DNA of 64,000 nucleotides from Paraspadella gotoi (lineage: Eukaryota; Chaetognatha), in NCBI GenBank assembly GCA_051294375.1, contig CM119269.1, positions 2,956,026 through 3,020,025 of the forward strand. The letters are read 5' to 3'. A program made the position numbers and the translations under genes. This document shows positions 39,893 to 52,100 of the stretch, in pieces. Position 1 is the stretch's first letter, and each line of letters starts with the position of its first letter. The notes below the pieces were generated by a model that had not been told where the DNA came from, made no database searches, and was given only the letters and a program-made list of their open reading frames with translations.

Positions 39893-40340
39893 GTCGCCGG
39901 AAACGACTTCAACTTCCTCAACGACGATTGCGACGCTGATCTTCGCAACTCAGATTGTGACAATTCCGAGGAAGTGTCCGACGAGGGACGCGTCGTCCCT
40001 TCCACCGGCGTCTTCCCGCCTCCCGGGCCTCCGGGGCCTCCTGGCCCGCCGGCCGCTCCCCCGGGGGCGGCCCCCGCCCGTCCTCCTGAAAATTCGAGGC
40101 GGTTACGTTGCTTCGAGAGCGGTTTTGGGTAAATTAATGACCTTTATATTAATATTTCAATATCACTACTCATTTTATCGATTAAATTAATTTAAATAAG
40201 ACCTTTTCTCACGGTGGGCGGAGTTCTCCTTTCTTCCGTCGTCTGCTTTTTAATTGCTTTGTCGCCATCTTCCAGCTGTAGAGGCATCTTACGAAGACAA
40301 AAGGACAGTTTGGTGAATTGGAAAAAAAGAGGAATGTGAA
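39893..40340 (+). CDS. Candidate small membrane protein (C-terminal exons)
   Basis: A GC-rich exon open to a donor at about 40128 (GG/GTAAAT) reads an acidic segment (FNFLNDDCDADLRNSDCDNS), then a GPPGPPGPP-type proline-rich stretch, then RRLRCFESGFG. Splicing to an acceptor at 40200 in the matching phase adds FLTVGGVLLSSVVCFLIAL, a clear membrane segment, then a basic tail ending in a stop near 40338. The start is not identified: ATGGCGATTTTCAAAAG/GTATAC at 39453 is a possible first exon but its phase does not fit. No family recognised. Confidence 0.35.
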
Positions 40341-40640
40341 AGAAGAGGAGGGAGGGAGGGAGGGAGGGAGGGAGGGGAGGGAGAGAGAGAAGAAGAGAGA
40401 GAGACAGAGAGAGGAGAGAGACCCATGTTTTGTGGATCAGATCGAGTCACCGGGGTCCGGGGAGGGAGGGGTGACGAGAAAAAGATCTCTTTATAAAAGA
40501 GAGGAGAAGAGCGAGAGAGAAGACGAGAAAAAGAGAGGGAGAGGAGAAAAAGGAAAAAAAGAGAGAGAGGAGATAAAGAAGAGAGGAGAGATAGGAGAGA
40601 GAGAGAGAGAGCGCAGTGCAGAAGATAAGAAAAAAGAGAT
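40320..40640. repeat. Purine tract (GGGA)n/(GA)n
   Basis: About 300 bp of strand-asymmetric purine sequence including GGGA tetranucleotides and GAGA runs. Confidence 0.9.
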
Positions 40641-41724
40641 CACACCGGTTTAGTTTTTTTTGGGAAATATTTAGTTAAAAATTGTTCCGCAGATGTTTTG
40701 ATTTTTTTGTAGCACTTTCGAAATATTAATTAATTGACAATACTTCTAAAATGTAATCATTCATATTAAAAAAAAATATTCGCAATATCAATTAATCATT
40801 AGCCAATGTATCGTTTAAAAATGGGAAAATCCAAGAAAAAAAAAAACCTTAGTCCTTGAAAAAAGCTCTAACCGCTTCGAGCGGCGCCCATAACAACCAA
40901 ACAAACACCATATCGAGATTGGATTCGACAGGTTTTACGAGAAAAAAATAGTTGAATGCGATTTCGGCCAATCAGCTCCCGTTTCCAAACGGATTAGACC
41001 AATCAAAACCTTTTTTTTTTTGCTATCTTTGAATTCTGGAAAACGAGGAGAAAAAAGCGACTTCCCCCGTGCACCCTTGAATTAATTAGTTTGTTGTGGC
41101 AATGTTGCCACATCGTGTCTATGAGGCAGCATTCTGTAGAAATCAATTAGAAGAAAGACGAAGGATTTGAAAGAAAAATAATAAGTTTATAACGATTAAT
41201 CAAAATCAAGGAAAGAACAAAACAAAAGGTTTTTTCTCCCTCGTTCTTTTTTTTTTTTTTTTTTAAACGTGTATCCGTCTCGCCATCTCGTGCCACAAGT
41301 CATGGTGTTCGTTCGCTATGATCGTCAATTTGGTTTTTCGAACACGAATCGCGTGCTGAACGGACTATCGCTCTCTCGTGAGCATGAGAGAATTATTTCG
41401 GATATTATTCAAAAGGTAATTGATTTATTAGTTACTAGTACAATGAGTTAAGGTCCTCGCCGAATAAAAACTCCCGTTGAGCTCTCTCGAGTAGGTAGAA
41501 TAGTTTCTCTCAAAAGTTAGTTGTAATAATAAAAGTAGGTAACTTTATACAATCATACAATACTACTACAATTATTGGGCTTTAAACACAGCAATTGTGT
41601 GGATTCTTCGTTTTTTGGAAGTGAGAAAGTAGAACCCGATCAGAAAATTGAATCGCCACATTAGATATAAGTTCGTATTTAAAATAATGCTGTGTCGTTT
41701 TGAAAAAAAAAAACAAAAAAAAAA
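40641..41724. other. Intergenic, with weak exon candidate at 41302-41415
   Basis: Mostly AT-rich. A plus-strand ATG at 41302 (MVFVRYDRQFGFSNTNRVLN) is open to a GTAATT donor after ISDIIQK. I found no partner exon, so it is not called as a gene. Confidence 0.3.
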
Positions 41725-42428
41725 CTAAAAAAACTCACTCTTTGACGTTCTGCTGTCAGGTTTGCTTTTGTCAGCCGCCGCCACTGTCGCCACCGTCGCG
41801 TCGGACGTGACTGGACTTTGTCTTCCACTGCTCGGATGCTCTTTTGTTTCCTTTGTTTCCTTTGTTTCCTTCGATGCCGAGGGGATCCGGCTTTGAGTCT
41901 GGCTCTTAGAACCTTTTAAAAAAAGAATAAAAGCGGAGAAAAGAAATAAAGAAACTGTAATTAAGTTGATGTAAAGTTAGAAAAAAGTTGGTTTTTTTTC
42001 GTGGTAAATGTCTAGATTATTCGAGAGGCTTTGTTTCGCAGCTTGGTCGTTTTTAAAATTTATCTCTACTTTAAAGAAGTTAATTTATTTATTTTTTTTT
42101 ACCTTCATTTTCAATAAAAGTTTGAATCTAAAAAGTCAAAACAAAGACAGGCAGGTGAAAGCGCGACGACCCGCTTTCTGATTAAATTTCACGCGAATCT
42201 GCTTTTTTTGTTTTCACTTAACTAACAAAAAAAGAGAGAAAAACTATTTGAAAATCTTAAAATTTAAACGACGCAAACGTCAATTTTAAAACATTCGTTC
42301 ACAATTTCATCGAATTTAATTTTATGAAAAAAAAACGAATACTAATCAATAACGATGTGAATTTTAAAAACGAGTTGCCTACCTTTAATCCCTTCCTCCT
42401 TCTTTGTCCTTTTTGGTTTTTCCGACAT
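41725..42428 (-). CDS. Candidate disordered protein, two exons
   Basis: Exon 1, 42383-42428 (MSEKPKRTKKEEGIK), joins in phase to exon 2, 41912 down to either a stop at 41725 or a strong GTGAGT donor at 41739. Exon 2 encodes SQTQSRIPSASKETKETKET followed by a Ser/Thr/Ala-rich tail. It is lysine-rich and low complexity; no domain seen. If the donor is used the gene continues further, but no later exon was identified. It diverges from the plus-strand candidate at 42750. Confidence 0.4.
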
Positions 42429-42749
42429 TTTCGTCTTCGTCGTCGTCGTCGTCGTCGTCGCTACTAATTTGATTGAGATGCAGACTTTTTTGCCGCCAAA
42501 CTTGGCGAGGAAATGCAATTTCCCGTCGTTAGCGGAGAAAGGCGATGAAAAGGCAATGGGGACGCTAATTGGTGCGACGATGGTGAATGAAAAGAAAAGA
42601 AGGGAGAGGGCGTCGAGGGTGTGACGATTCACGGGATGATAATCTGTGATTATTCTCGAGTGACGTCACTTCACTCACTGAATTCACTTTTCAGAGTTCA
42701 CTCAGCTCGGAATTTTTTGGGGGCGCCATCGTGCGTACCAATAAACAAA

Positions 42750-43210
42750 ATGAAAATAATTTGTTTCTGCTTTTTTTTCCTTTTTCTTTTTTCTGGTCAG
42801 CGTCTCCACAGATAAGAGATTCCTCAAACGTCAGACGTCAAGTGTCACCCGTCACCCTCTAGAGGGCGTGACGTTTGTGTCACTTCACTTCATTTCTGAC
42901 GTGATCCTCGGAAGGGGGGGGGAAGAGGTTTGCTCCATTAACGGCGTCACTTTGTGCAACTAGGTTTTTTTTCTTCCTCGGCGCTATGGTTTTAACGACG
43001 ACGCCGGCGGAAGAGAGAACAGCGCCGAGGGCCGAGAGACGGCGCCGAAAGCGGAGAGGAGGAATACGACGCCGACGACGCCGAAGATTTACGAGTCTCA
43101 CGTTTTGATGTCGGGAAAACAGGAGACGATTTTTAATGACGTCGTAACTCAAAACACCTCGAAGAAAAAACTGAAAATAAATGGGAGACGAAAGGGGGAC
43201 AGAGAGAGAG

Positions 43211-43279
<69 letters not shown>

Positions 43280-43620
43280 AGAGAAAGAAAGAAAGAAAGA
43301 AGAAAGAAAGAAAGAAAGAAAGAAAGAAGAAATAAGAAAGAAAGAAAGAAAAGAAAGAAAGAAAGAAAGAAAGAAAGAGGAAGAAAGAAGAAAGAAAGAA
43401 AGAAGAAAAGAAGAAAGAAAGAAGGAGAGAGAGAGAGAGAGAATCTGACAATAATCTTTTCAATAAAAACGAAAGGATCAACTTACCCTAACGATGCTGC
43501 CGACTTTTCAAGAAGGAAATCTTTCGTTGAGAAGGAATCGAGGAAAAACCGAAATTACCTTCCGGGTGGCGACGACGTTTGGGTTCGTGTTCAGGGCGCG
43601 AGGTAAGTTCCCAGTGCGCC

Positions 43621-43659
<39 letters not shown>

Positions 43660-44022
43660 ATCTTTCGACCTTTCGTCGAAGGCCGACCCTACGAGGTGGC
43701 ACTAGTATTTTTACTTATGGGTTTAAAAAGAAAGAGCGTAGAATGAGCTACGATGCCACCAGGTCGCTGTCCGGTTTTTTGAGACTTTTCTCGAGGGAGG
43801 GGGTAACATTGTTTATTTCCAAGATCGTCGTCGTCGTCGTCGTCGTCGTCGTCATCTTTGTCGTCGCGTGACCCGAGTAACGACTCTTTTAAACTTTTAT
43901 TAGAAGGAAGGAAAACACACCGTGTTTTAAGAGTATGACCTTGCAAATATACTTGTATTCTCAGCATATTTTTAGAAAATATTTAACAGACAAAGAGTTA
44001 AAAAATTGAGAATTGAGAAAGA

Positions 44023-44113
<91 letters not shown>

Positions 44114-44307
44114 CTTACTCCAACCAAGCCGTGTCAGAATTTTATCTCCAGTTTCCATGACGGAGTCCGAATCAATTTACGGTTTAATTTCTCAAAAATT
44201 AAACGAATTTTGAATTGACTTTTCATTTTAAAGTCAAAGAGGTCGACCTCAGACACGCCATAGAATTTAAGATTCGTCTGAGTCAAGAAAAATCTAGATA
44301 TTTTTGA
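42750..44307 (+). CDS. Candidate secreted orphan protein
   Basis: Exon 1 at 42750-42795 encodes a signal-peptide-like start (MKIICFCFFFLFLFS). A second exon ends at 43143 and reads TPKIYESHVLMSGKQETIFN; its 5' boundary is unresolved, because the first acceptor (42964) puts a stop in frame and a later AG near 43013 would be needed. Exon 3, 43476-43602 (LTLTMLPTFQEGNLSLRRNR then TEITFRVATTFGFVFRARG), and exon 4, 44234-44307 (VKEVDLRHAIEFKIRLSQEK, stop), join in phase. The alternating hydrophobic pattern suggests a beta-sandwich. The intron between exons 2 and 3 is almost wholly GA/GAAA repeat. No family recognised. Confidence 0.45.
43195..43442. repeat. (GA)n and (GAAA)n compound microsatellite
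   Basis: About 250 bp of GA followed by GAAA/GAAGAAA units. Confidence 0.95.
44024..44112. repeat. (GA)n microsatellite
   Basis: GA array interrupted by single A insertions. Confidence 0.95.
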
Positions 44308-45472
44308 AATGAGAGCGTTTTAAATTAGAAGGTTCGATTGAGACGTTCTTCCGTGAGGATTCGGAAAGAGAATTTTCCGGGGTTAGTTATTACTATTATT
44401 AGTAGTTATTATTATTAGTTCGATTCCATCGACGATAAAAACGTCGGAATTCTTCCCAGATTAAAAGGCCCGCCGTAAATCAGGCACTGACTTTGATGTC
44501 AGCGAGATTCAGAAGTAGAAATAAGTCAAACGCCTTAAATTCCCTCCCTACGCTTCCTTCCTTCTCTTCTTCCTTCTTTCCCTTCTTCCTCTTCCTCTCT
44601 TTCTTCTCCATGAAATCTTAATAACTCTCTTATTGTCTTCACTCATTAACATATCTTTTCATCTTTTTTTATAATCTTCATTTTGACACATCGCTTCTTT
44701 GCTTCGATCTCACTTTCTAATTTCAACTAACTCCTTTTTTAAAATTTAGTTTTATATTTCCCTTTGATATATAATATATATTATCTTCTTACTTCTGGTC
44801 CTAACACTCTCCCTTCTTCTCCTTCTCCCCCCTTTCTCCAGCTACCACCTACCTCCACTCCACCATTTAAAGTTCATTGTTCAACGTTCATTCCATCTCC
44901 CTCTCCCACTTTAAAACCACAGTCCCTCTCTATTCGTGTCAAAGACTCATTTTAATCAGTGGGTTTTGACTAATACTCTGTACTACGCGGAGAGAAAAAC
45001 CCGCTCTCCTCCCATGAGAGATGCTTTCAAGGCCGCTTCTCCTTCGTAGACCTCATTCTATGTCGTTTCAATCCTCATTTATTCTTTTTTTTTCTTTTCT
45101 AGAAGAAAAACTGGGATTTAATTATTCTGATCTTCGATAAGAGAAAAGTATTTCGTTGCCAAGCTGCTCTAAAGAATATCTATTTGGAATGTATTTGTTT
45201 GTTAATTATTTATTCATAAATTCGTTGATTAATGAACAAAGGACTTAAATTCAACTGTCATTTATAAATTACTAAAACTTCTAGCACCTAACACGGAGAA
45301 AAAAATAGTTTTTTTTTTCATTTTTAAAAAATAGTTTGAGAGAGAACTCCTTTTCGTGTTGACAACGGACAAATAATCGTTAACGCTCTGTGTATACATC
45401 GCCTCGGGCGCCTGGCCCGAGCCTTGAGTCGAAGACAGGCGCCACCCTAGCGTCAGGCTTCAGGCGAAAAAG
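44308..45472. other. Intergenic, pyrimidine-rich, upstream of the WD40 gene
   Basis: CT-rich, non-coding-looking DNA between about 44540 and 45110, then AT-rich, then a short GC-rich leader (about 45390-45470) with a TCGGGCGCCTGGCCCGA inverted repeat just before the ATG at 45473. Confidence 0.5.
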
Positions 45473-47930
45473 ATGGAAACTCCCAAAACATCGTCGTTTT
45501 TATCCCTGTTGAAAAAGGGAAAAGAGACTCTGGAACCTTCGGCCAATCATCAATCGAACAACGCCAAGTAAGTTTATTTCCGTTCAGCTTCTATAAAACT
45601 TCCGCCAATTACCTACTAATCTCATCTTTCGAAGGCTTTTCTCGATTTTCATCTCATTTCTCTTTCCTTTCATCCCTCTCTCCGCTTTTTTTTGGGTTTT
45701 TTTTTGGTCTGTCAAAAGCTGTCACCGCTAAGACTTTCTTAGGAGAAAAATCAGCGCCTCTGGCTCTTTACTCGGATTCTGATTCAAATTTAAAAAAAAA
45801 GAACAAAAATGGCAGAGTTTTCTCGAGTCCTAGGGAGAGATACTTTTCACTCTTTTGGTGCGAGATATAATTTTTTTTTTATCAAGACCCTTAAATTTGT
45901 TTTGGATTGATTAAAAAAGGACATCAAAATAATTTTTAATTGATTGCGCATCTGCAAAATACTAACTTACTCAAGTTTTTATCAGGCACATAGGCTGAAA
46001 TTTTAACATTATGAATAAACTTATTAAAAATTAAGAGAGATCCCGACCGACCGACCAAAAATTAAATCAAATTGTCATGGTACGAGACTTAAGTTTCTTA
46101 TGATAATCTGAGACGTAATCCCAGTTCGTGTTTCTCTCCCGAAGTTAATCATTCATGACGGTTATGATGTTCTTTTGAGGTTTTTTTTTTACTTTCCATT
46201 TTCTCCGGCAACAACCAGAAGGTTTTATAATTTTTTGAAGGCTTTGTTTGTAAAGCGAGAATTCAAGACGTATATCGTTATTTCGAGTAACGGTAAGTTT
46301 TATTCTTGTTCATTGTTCACTTCTCTAATTTCTCCTAGAAACAAACCACGCCTACTTCCTTCGTTGATATATTTAAAATTCTCTCCACGTGACCTGTAAA
46401 GTTTATTGTTTCATGTAACGATATTACCGAATCGCGTTTAAACATGACGTGTTATTCATTGTGGTTATTAAACGTTATTTCTTTCTCCTTGCGACTAAAG
46501 GAGACTTTTTCCTTCTTCCTTTCTCTGAGGTAAAATCTTTCACAGATTGTTTAAACTTTACATTTCACCTTTTTCACCTTTTCAGATCCCTGGTTCAGTT
46601 CCAATCTCACTCCGACTCGGCCACCTCCATCAAAGTGGACGAGGTGTTCGGGCTTGATCATCTTCACAGACTCATGAGAGACTTCGAGTCTCACATCCCC
46701 AAGACCCCCTCGCTGAACAGCATCCCGGTCAGGCAGAAGAAGAGAAGGTGAGTGGAAGAGAATTTTATAGTGTAAGTTATGACGACAAACCGTTGTGTTT
46801 CGATCTCATTCAATATAAGTTAAATATATATATAATAAGTTCAATTTTTTCATTGATATGGTTTTTTATCTTTTATCTGTCACATTATCAGTAAGGTATC
46901 TGATGACATGAAACAGTTTTTCCCTTTTCTTTCCCTTTCCTTTCTCTTTCCTTTCTCTCTTTTTTATCTTTCCTTTCTCTTTTCTTTCTCTTTCCTTTCC
47001 CTTTCTTTTCCTTTTCCTTTCATTTCTCTTTCCTTTCTCTTTCCTTTCCCTTTCTTTTCCTTTCCCTTTCATTTCTCTTTCCTTTCTCTTACTTTTCTTT
47101 TTCCTTTCCCTTTCTCTTTCCTTACTCTTTCCTTTCCCTTTCCTTTCTCTTTTCTTTCTCTTTCTTTTTTCTTTCCTTCACCCAATCTAAAATGATGCCA
47201 ACCGATCTTAATTTTAATTCCTTTCCCTCCCTTTCGCTCATCCTCTGCTTTTCCCTATCTTTCGGGTTCTCCCTTCATCTCTCTCTCCCTTCGATTCACC
47301 CTCTCCCTCTCCCTCTCGTCTCAGGAACAAATACATCTTCTACCCGGAAGAAGAAAAACCGGCCAAACCGCCCGAAGGCCACATGAGGCTGAAGGAATTC
47401 AAAGCGGCCATCGCGAAATTGCTCGGCACGAATCAGTTGGACGCACAGATGGACAAACTCTTTCAGAAAGTAAGTCACTTAGTTTCCGGTCAATACTCGA
47501 TTTTATTTTTTACATTTTTATGCACAAATATTATAGTTGTTTGTATATTTCTCAGATCGACTCCTCTTGCGACGGGGTCGTCAACTGGGACGAATTTTGC
47601 ACATTTACGCTGCTGCAGGTGTTAAAGATGGCGAAAAACTTTGAATATATATATATGTTTTTTAATTTGAGACATACTTTCGCAAAGAAGGACTGACCTG
47701 TTGCTAAATAAAGTTCTATGTCTGTATTGTGAAATTTCGCAACTGACGATTCACCTCCTCCTCCTCCTCAGCTCCGCGACAAGGAGCATCGAGTGGATCG
47801 TCGATCCTCGGGAGTCTTCGCCGGCGAACCTCGCATCCGCCACATCCTCCACAACAGACAGGAGATCACCGTCAAGATGGTGGTGATGGAGAACCCAACC
47901 AAGTTCCTCTCCATCAGCAGAGACGGTGAA

Positions 47931-48011
<81 letters not shown>

Positions 48012-49101
48012 CTCTCCTAAAAAAGTAAAAGCTCATAAGCTTGACTCAACTGATAGGCGAGATGGGCGTTTGGGACAACTGGCTTCGCCTGGAGAAGATC
48101 TACTCGATGGCGAATCGGCGCGAGGAAGATCCGCGCGGCGGAAGCCTCTCGCCCAAGAAGAGACTCAGGATGTGGGTCACCGATTGCGTCTTCATGGCCA
48201 ATTGTCACAAACTCGCCGTCGCCACCACTTGCAGGTGGGCCGGTGTGGATCCGGACAGGCGGCAGATTGAGTTGGTCTGGCCTTGCCAATTGTACATTTT
48301 ACGGAATTATAAAATCGGTATCTTTAATTAATTCTATTTTACGAATTCAAGGGACATTTGGTTCTACGACATTTCCACCAACTCTTTCATGGAACAATTC
48401 CATCTGTACGCCCTTCCTTACGTGCCGAGCTCTCTTTTTTACAGGTAACTGCGATTGTCTCTTCTATATTTGATAAAGATCCAAAGCTGGAATAGAGATG
48501 AGAAATTAAGATGAAAGTCGTGAGACTCTTCTGTGAACTTTCAGCGCCTCCGGAAGCGAGTCACACCTCATCGTTGGTGATGATGGAGGAAACGTTCACG
48601 TCTTCACTTTTCTGCAGCCGATCACTGGTGAGATGAATGTGAGGGGTTTTTGTGAAGACTGTACGAAGGAAAAGACAGTAAAAGCCTGAGACAGTTTACC
48701 AATTATAATAATTTAATTAACGATGATGGTTTTCACCTTAAATTCTCTCTTTCCACCTTGATTTTTTTCCACTCCACCACCTTCCACTTAACAACCACAG
48801 CGCTGTTCGAAGTGCCCTTCAAGGCGCAGGGCGAGGCTCTTCAAAAGGTCTACATGAAAGAGATTTCTGCCCACGCGCGTTTCGTGCGTCACTCGCACTA
48901 CGCCGACGTGCACCGTGACGCTGTTAGGGGCGTAGTCTTTGCGCGCGAAAGCCGGTCAATCATCTCGTGCTCTAACGATCCCCAGGTAAAAGACAGAAAG
49001 AAAGAAAGACAGAAAAAAAAACAAGAAAAGAAAGAAGAAGGAAAAATGAAAAGTAAATAAAAATTTAGAAAAATAGAAGAGAGAATAGAGAAGTAGAAAA
49101 T

Positions 49102-49132
<31 letters not shown>

Positions 49133-52100
49133 AANNNNNNNNNNNNNNNNNNNNGAAAGAAAGAAAGAAAGAAAGAAAGTCAGTCAGTCAGTCAATTTCT
49201 TCTCCAGCGTTCCGTCGTCATACAAGACATGGACGGGCGTCGACCGCCCTACGTGTTTCGCGTGCCGCGCGGGGTGGAATGCTTCGACTTCAGCAAAGAG
49301 GCCAACATCCTGGCGACGGGTTCGGCCGATCATCTCGTCCGTCTTTGGAATCCTTACTGCGTGGGGCGGCCGACAACCCTGCTGAGGGGCCACGCTACGG
49401 GCGTCTCGGCCGTACGGGTCGAGGCCAGGGAGAGGAGAGTTTACAGGTTAGATTTGATTGATTGATTGATTGAGGATTTTTATACTGCTTGACTCATTTA
49501 TTATTTCGCCGATTGACTGATAGATTGAATAAACGATTTATCGATTTCTTTTCCAGTTATTCCAAAGACGCCGTCCTCAAAGTCTGGGACGCCGTCGACG
49601 CCGTCTGCCTCCACACGGTGGCGCTCAAGTTCCCCTCGGCGATGCTGGGAAAATTGCCTGAGCAAGGGTGACGACTGACTCGGGGGATGCTTGAGGGAGC
49701 GGGGTTGGGTGATGTCGGCATGGCCCCTGGCTCGGTGCTGTGAATCAATTGATAGAGAGACGAGAAATGGATTTTGGAAAGATTTAAACTTAAGTTAGGA
49801 GAATTTGAAATCAAATTTAATGTTATTAATTGATTTATTTTGTTTCCTTCCCTCCCACCCGCGCAGATCTTTCCCTCTCTCCCTCCTCTCTTCTCCCAGC
49901 GATTGCCTCCTCGTCACGTGTTCCGATTACATCGCGAGGATCCAACTCGTCAACAACGACGACGACGGCGACGGACGACGCCACGGAACGAAAGCGGCGC
50001 CACGGCGCGGTTTCGTTACTCACTCGGCGCCCATCGCTTCCGCTGCCGTCGCCGCCGCCGCAGCCTCTTCGGGGAGGACGCCGCAATTGTTGGTGAGAAA
50101 ATGACAGAATCGACAAATGGAAGATTAAAAAATCATGTTGTTGCGGGCGACATTGTGCATTGTGCAATTAAGTAACTTAGTAACAACACAATAAAAAGTT
50201 GTCGTTACCGTTTGTATTATTTTTTTGTAGAAGGTAGAAAAAGGTGCAGGAAAATTCAATATATTTTTTAAAGCAATTTCTTCACCCATCGATTCCTCTC
50301 CCCACCCAAATTCTTACCCCACATCCCCTTCCCCATAGGGTATGTCAAAATCTAAAAGTTGTTCCGATATAAATAGGTTTGCACGAATCGCCATTCAAAT
50401 TATGGATGCTGTTGTGGAGCCGTAAGATGTAGTAGAGACTTGAAATTTTAATATAGTTAACTTTGCACATTTTTTCAAAGAATAAATTAAGGTGGACGTC
50501 AAAATCTCTCATAATTTAGACAAAGCGACTTATGATGTGAAAGGTGTGCTAAACTGTCAAGGGCAGACGTAAGGGTGTTAGACCAATTTGAATGGCGATT
50601 CGTGTAAACCCATTTGTTTTGGCCCTGCCACATCGTGTTAGATGTAAATTAAAATAAGAACAACTTTTAGATTTTGACACACCCTACCTTCCCCATATCC
50701 CCCCACCTCTTCTCTCCCCCCCCCCATCAACGCTTGACCTCTCGACACCCCGAAGTTGGTGACGGCGGCCGCGGACTCGTCCGTTTCCGTGTGGGACGCA
50801 TCCACGGGCGACGCCGTCAGCGCCGTCGTTTCCGCCCACGACGACGCCGAGGTCACGTGCGTGGCGTTCGACGCCGCGGGGCGCCGCGTCATTAGCGGCG
50901 CTCGAAACGGCGGCGTCAGGACATGGAACGCGCAGTCCGGACATCAGCTTCAGGTGCGACTCATTTGTAGAGGTCAAAATCCAAGACTTAAAATTTAAAC
51001 TCAAACTTCAAATTGCAATTTGACGAGATAATTTCATTACTGTTACTTTTAAACAAAATTTTCATTGTTAATCGTTGTATCCGTGTTTATAATCGAATGA
51101 GATGTAAATTACAAAATTACCAAATTTCTTCCTAACGAGAGAATTTCGTTTTCAGTCGCTCATAATTAGCGATGACAAACCTGGCGTAGAAATTTGCTAA
51201 TGAGATAACTTTAAATTTATGATAAAAAAAAACTCCAGAAACCAACAGAAGTGTTTTAAAAACGTAATAAAAATCTGGTTTACATAGTGTAGTGCAACGT
51301 GTTTTTTTGCCGGACACGTTTTGAACATATTGTTTTTAAATATTTATTCGTTTTATTTATTTATTTCGCAATAAGAAAAAACTCAAAAATAAACAAAGAG
51401 ATCGAGAAAAACACCCCGACCAAAGTCTTAACCAAAATATACATCTAAAACTAAACCTAAATCTAAATCAAAATCTAAATTAAAGTCTAAATCAAAATCT
51501 AAATCCAAACCAAAATCTAAACCAAAATCTAAATCAAAACCAAAAATACCCTAAACTTCCCACAGGAGTTGGAGGCGGTGGGCGAAGTGGACGTGACGGG
51601 AGTCTTGGCCGTCGACGACTCCAAGTCCATCGTCGCCGTCGGTTGGAGTCGGAAGATCGTCAAGTACGACGACGGGCATCCCGAGGATCACACCGTCAAG
51701 GCCGACCTCAAGTGGAAGGGCGGACAGGTAGAGTGAAATGAGTGTGGAATGTCAAGAGGTTTTCACTTGAACATTTTATTTCTCTCTCTCTCTCTCTCTC
51801 TCTACTATTTACGACGTGTTTCATGTAACGACAGCTTCATCGCGACGACATCGTGACCATCGTCCAGTGCACGCCCTCTATGATCGCGACTGCGAGTTTC
51901 GACGGGGAGATTATCCTTTGGCATCTCGACACCGAGAAGCCCTTCAAAAGGCTCAAGAGGCCGACCGCTTCGGGTGAGAAGTCCGAAGAGGAACGTCAAC
52001 GAAGATTCACGTGATTCACTTTTCTTTGTTTTTTTTTTCTCGCAGAATCGACGTCGAAAATCGATCCCAACGCGACGCCCTCCACCGTCGATGCGCTTTT

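Noticed and set aside
39489-40190. 233-residue ORF with SSLIPVIPL repeats
   Set aside because: It arises from a 27-bp minisatellite without stops; after the array its frame differs from the better-supported GPP/membrane frame.
43149-43606. Arg-Glu or Leu-Ser ORFs across the GA/GAAA array
   Set aside because: Microsatellite artefact. The in-phase exon (43476-43602) uses a different frame from the long ORF.
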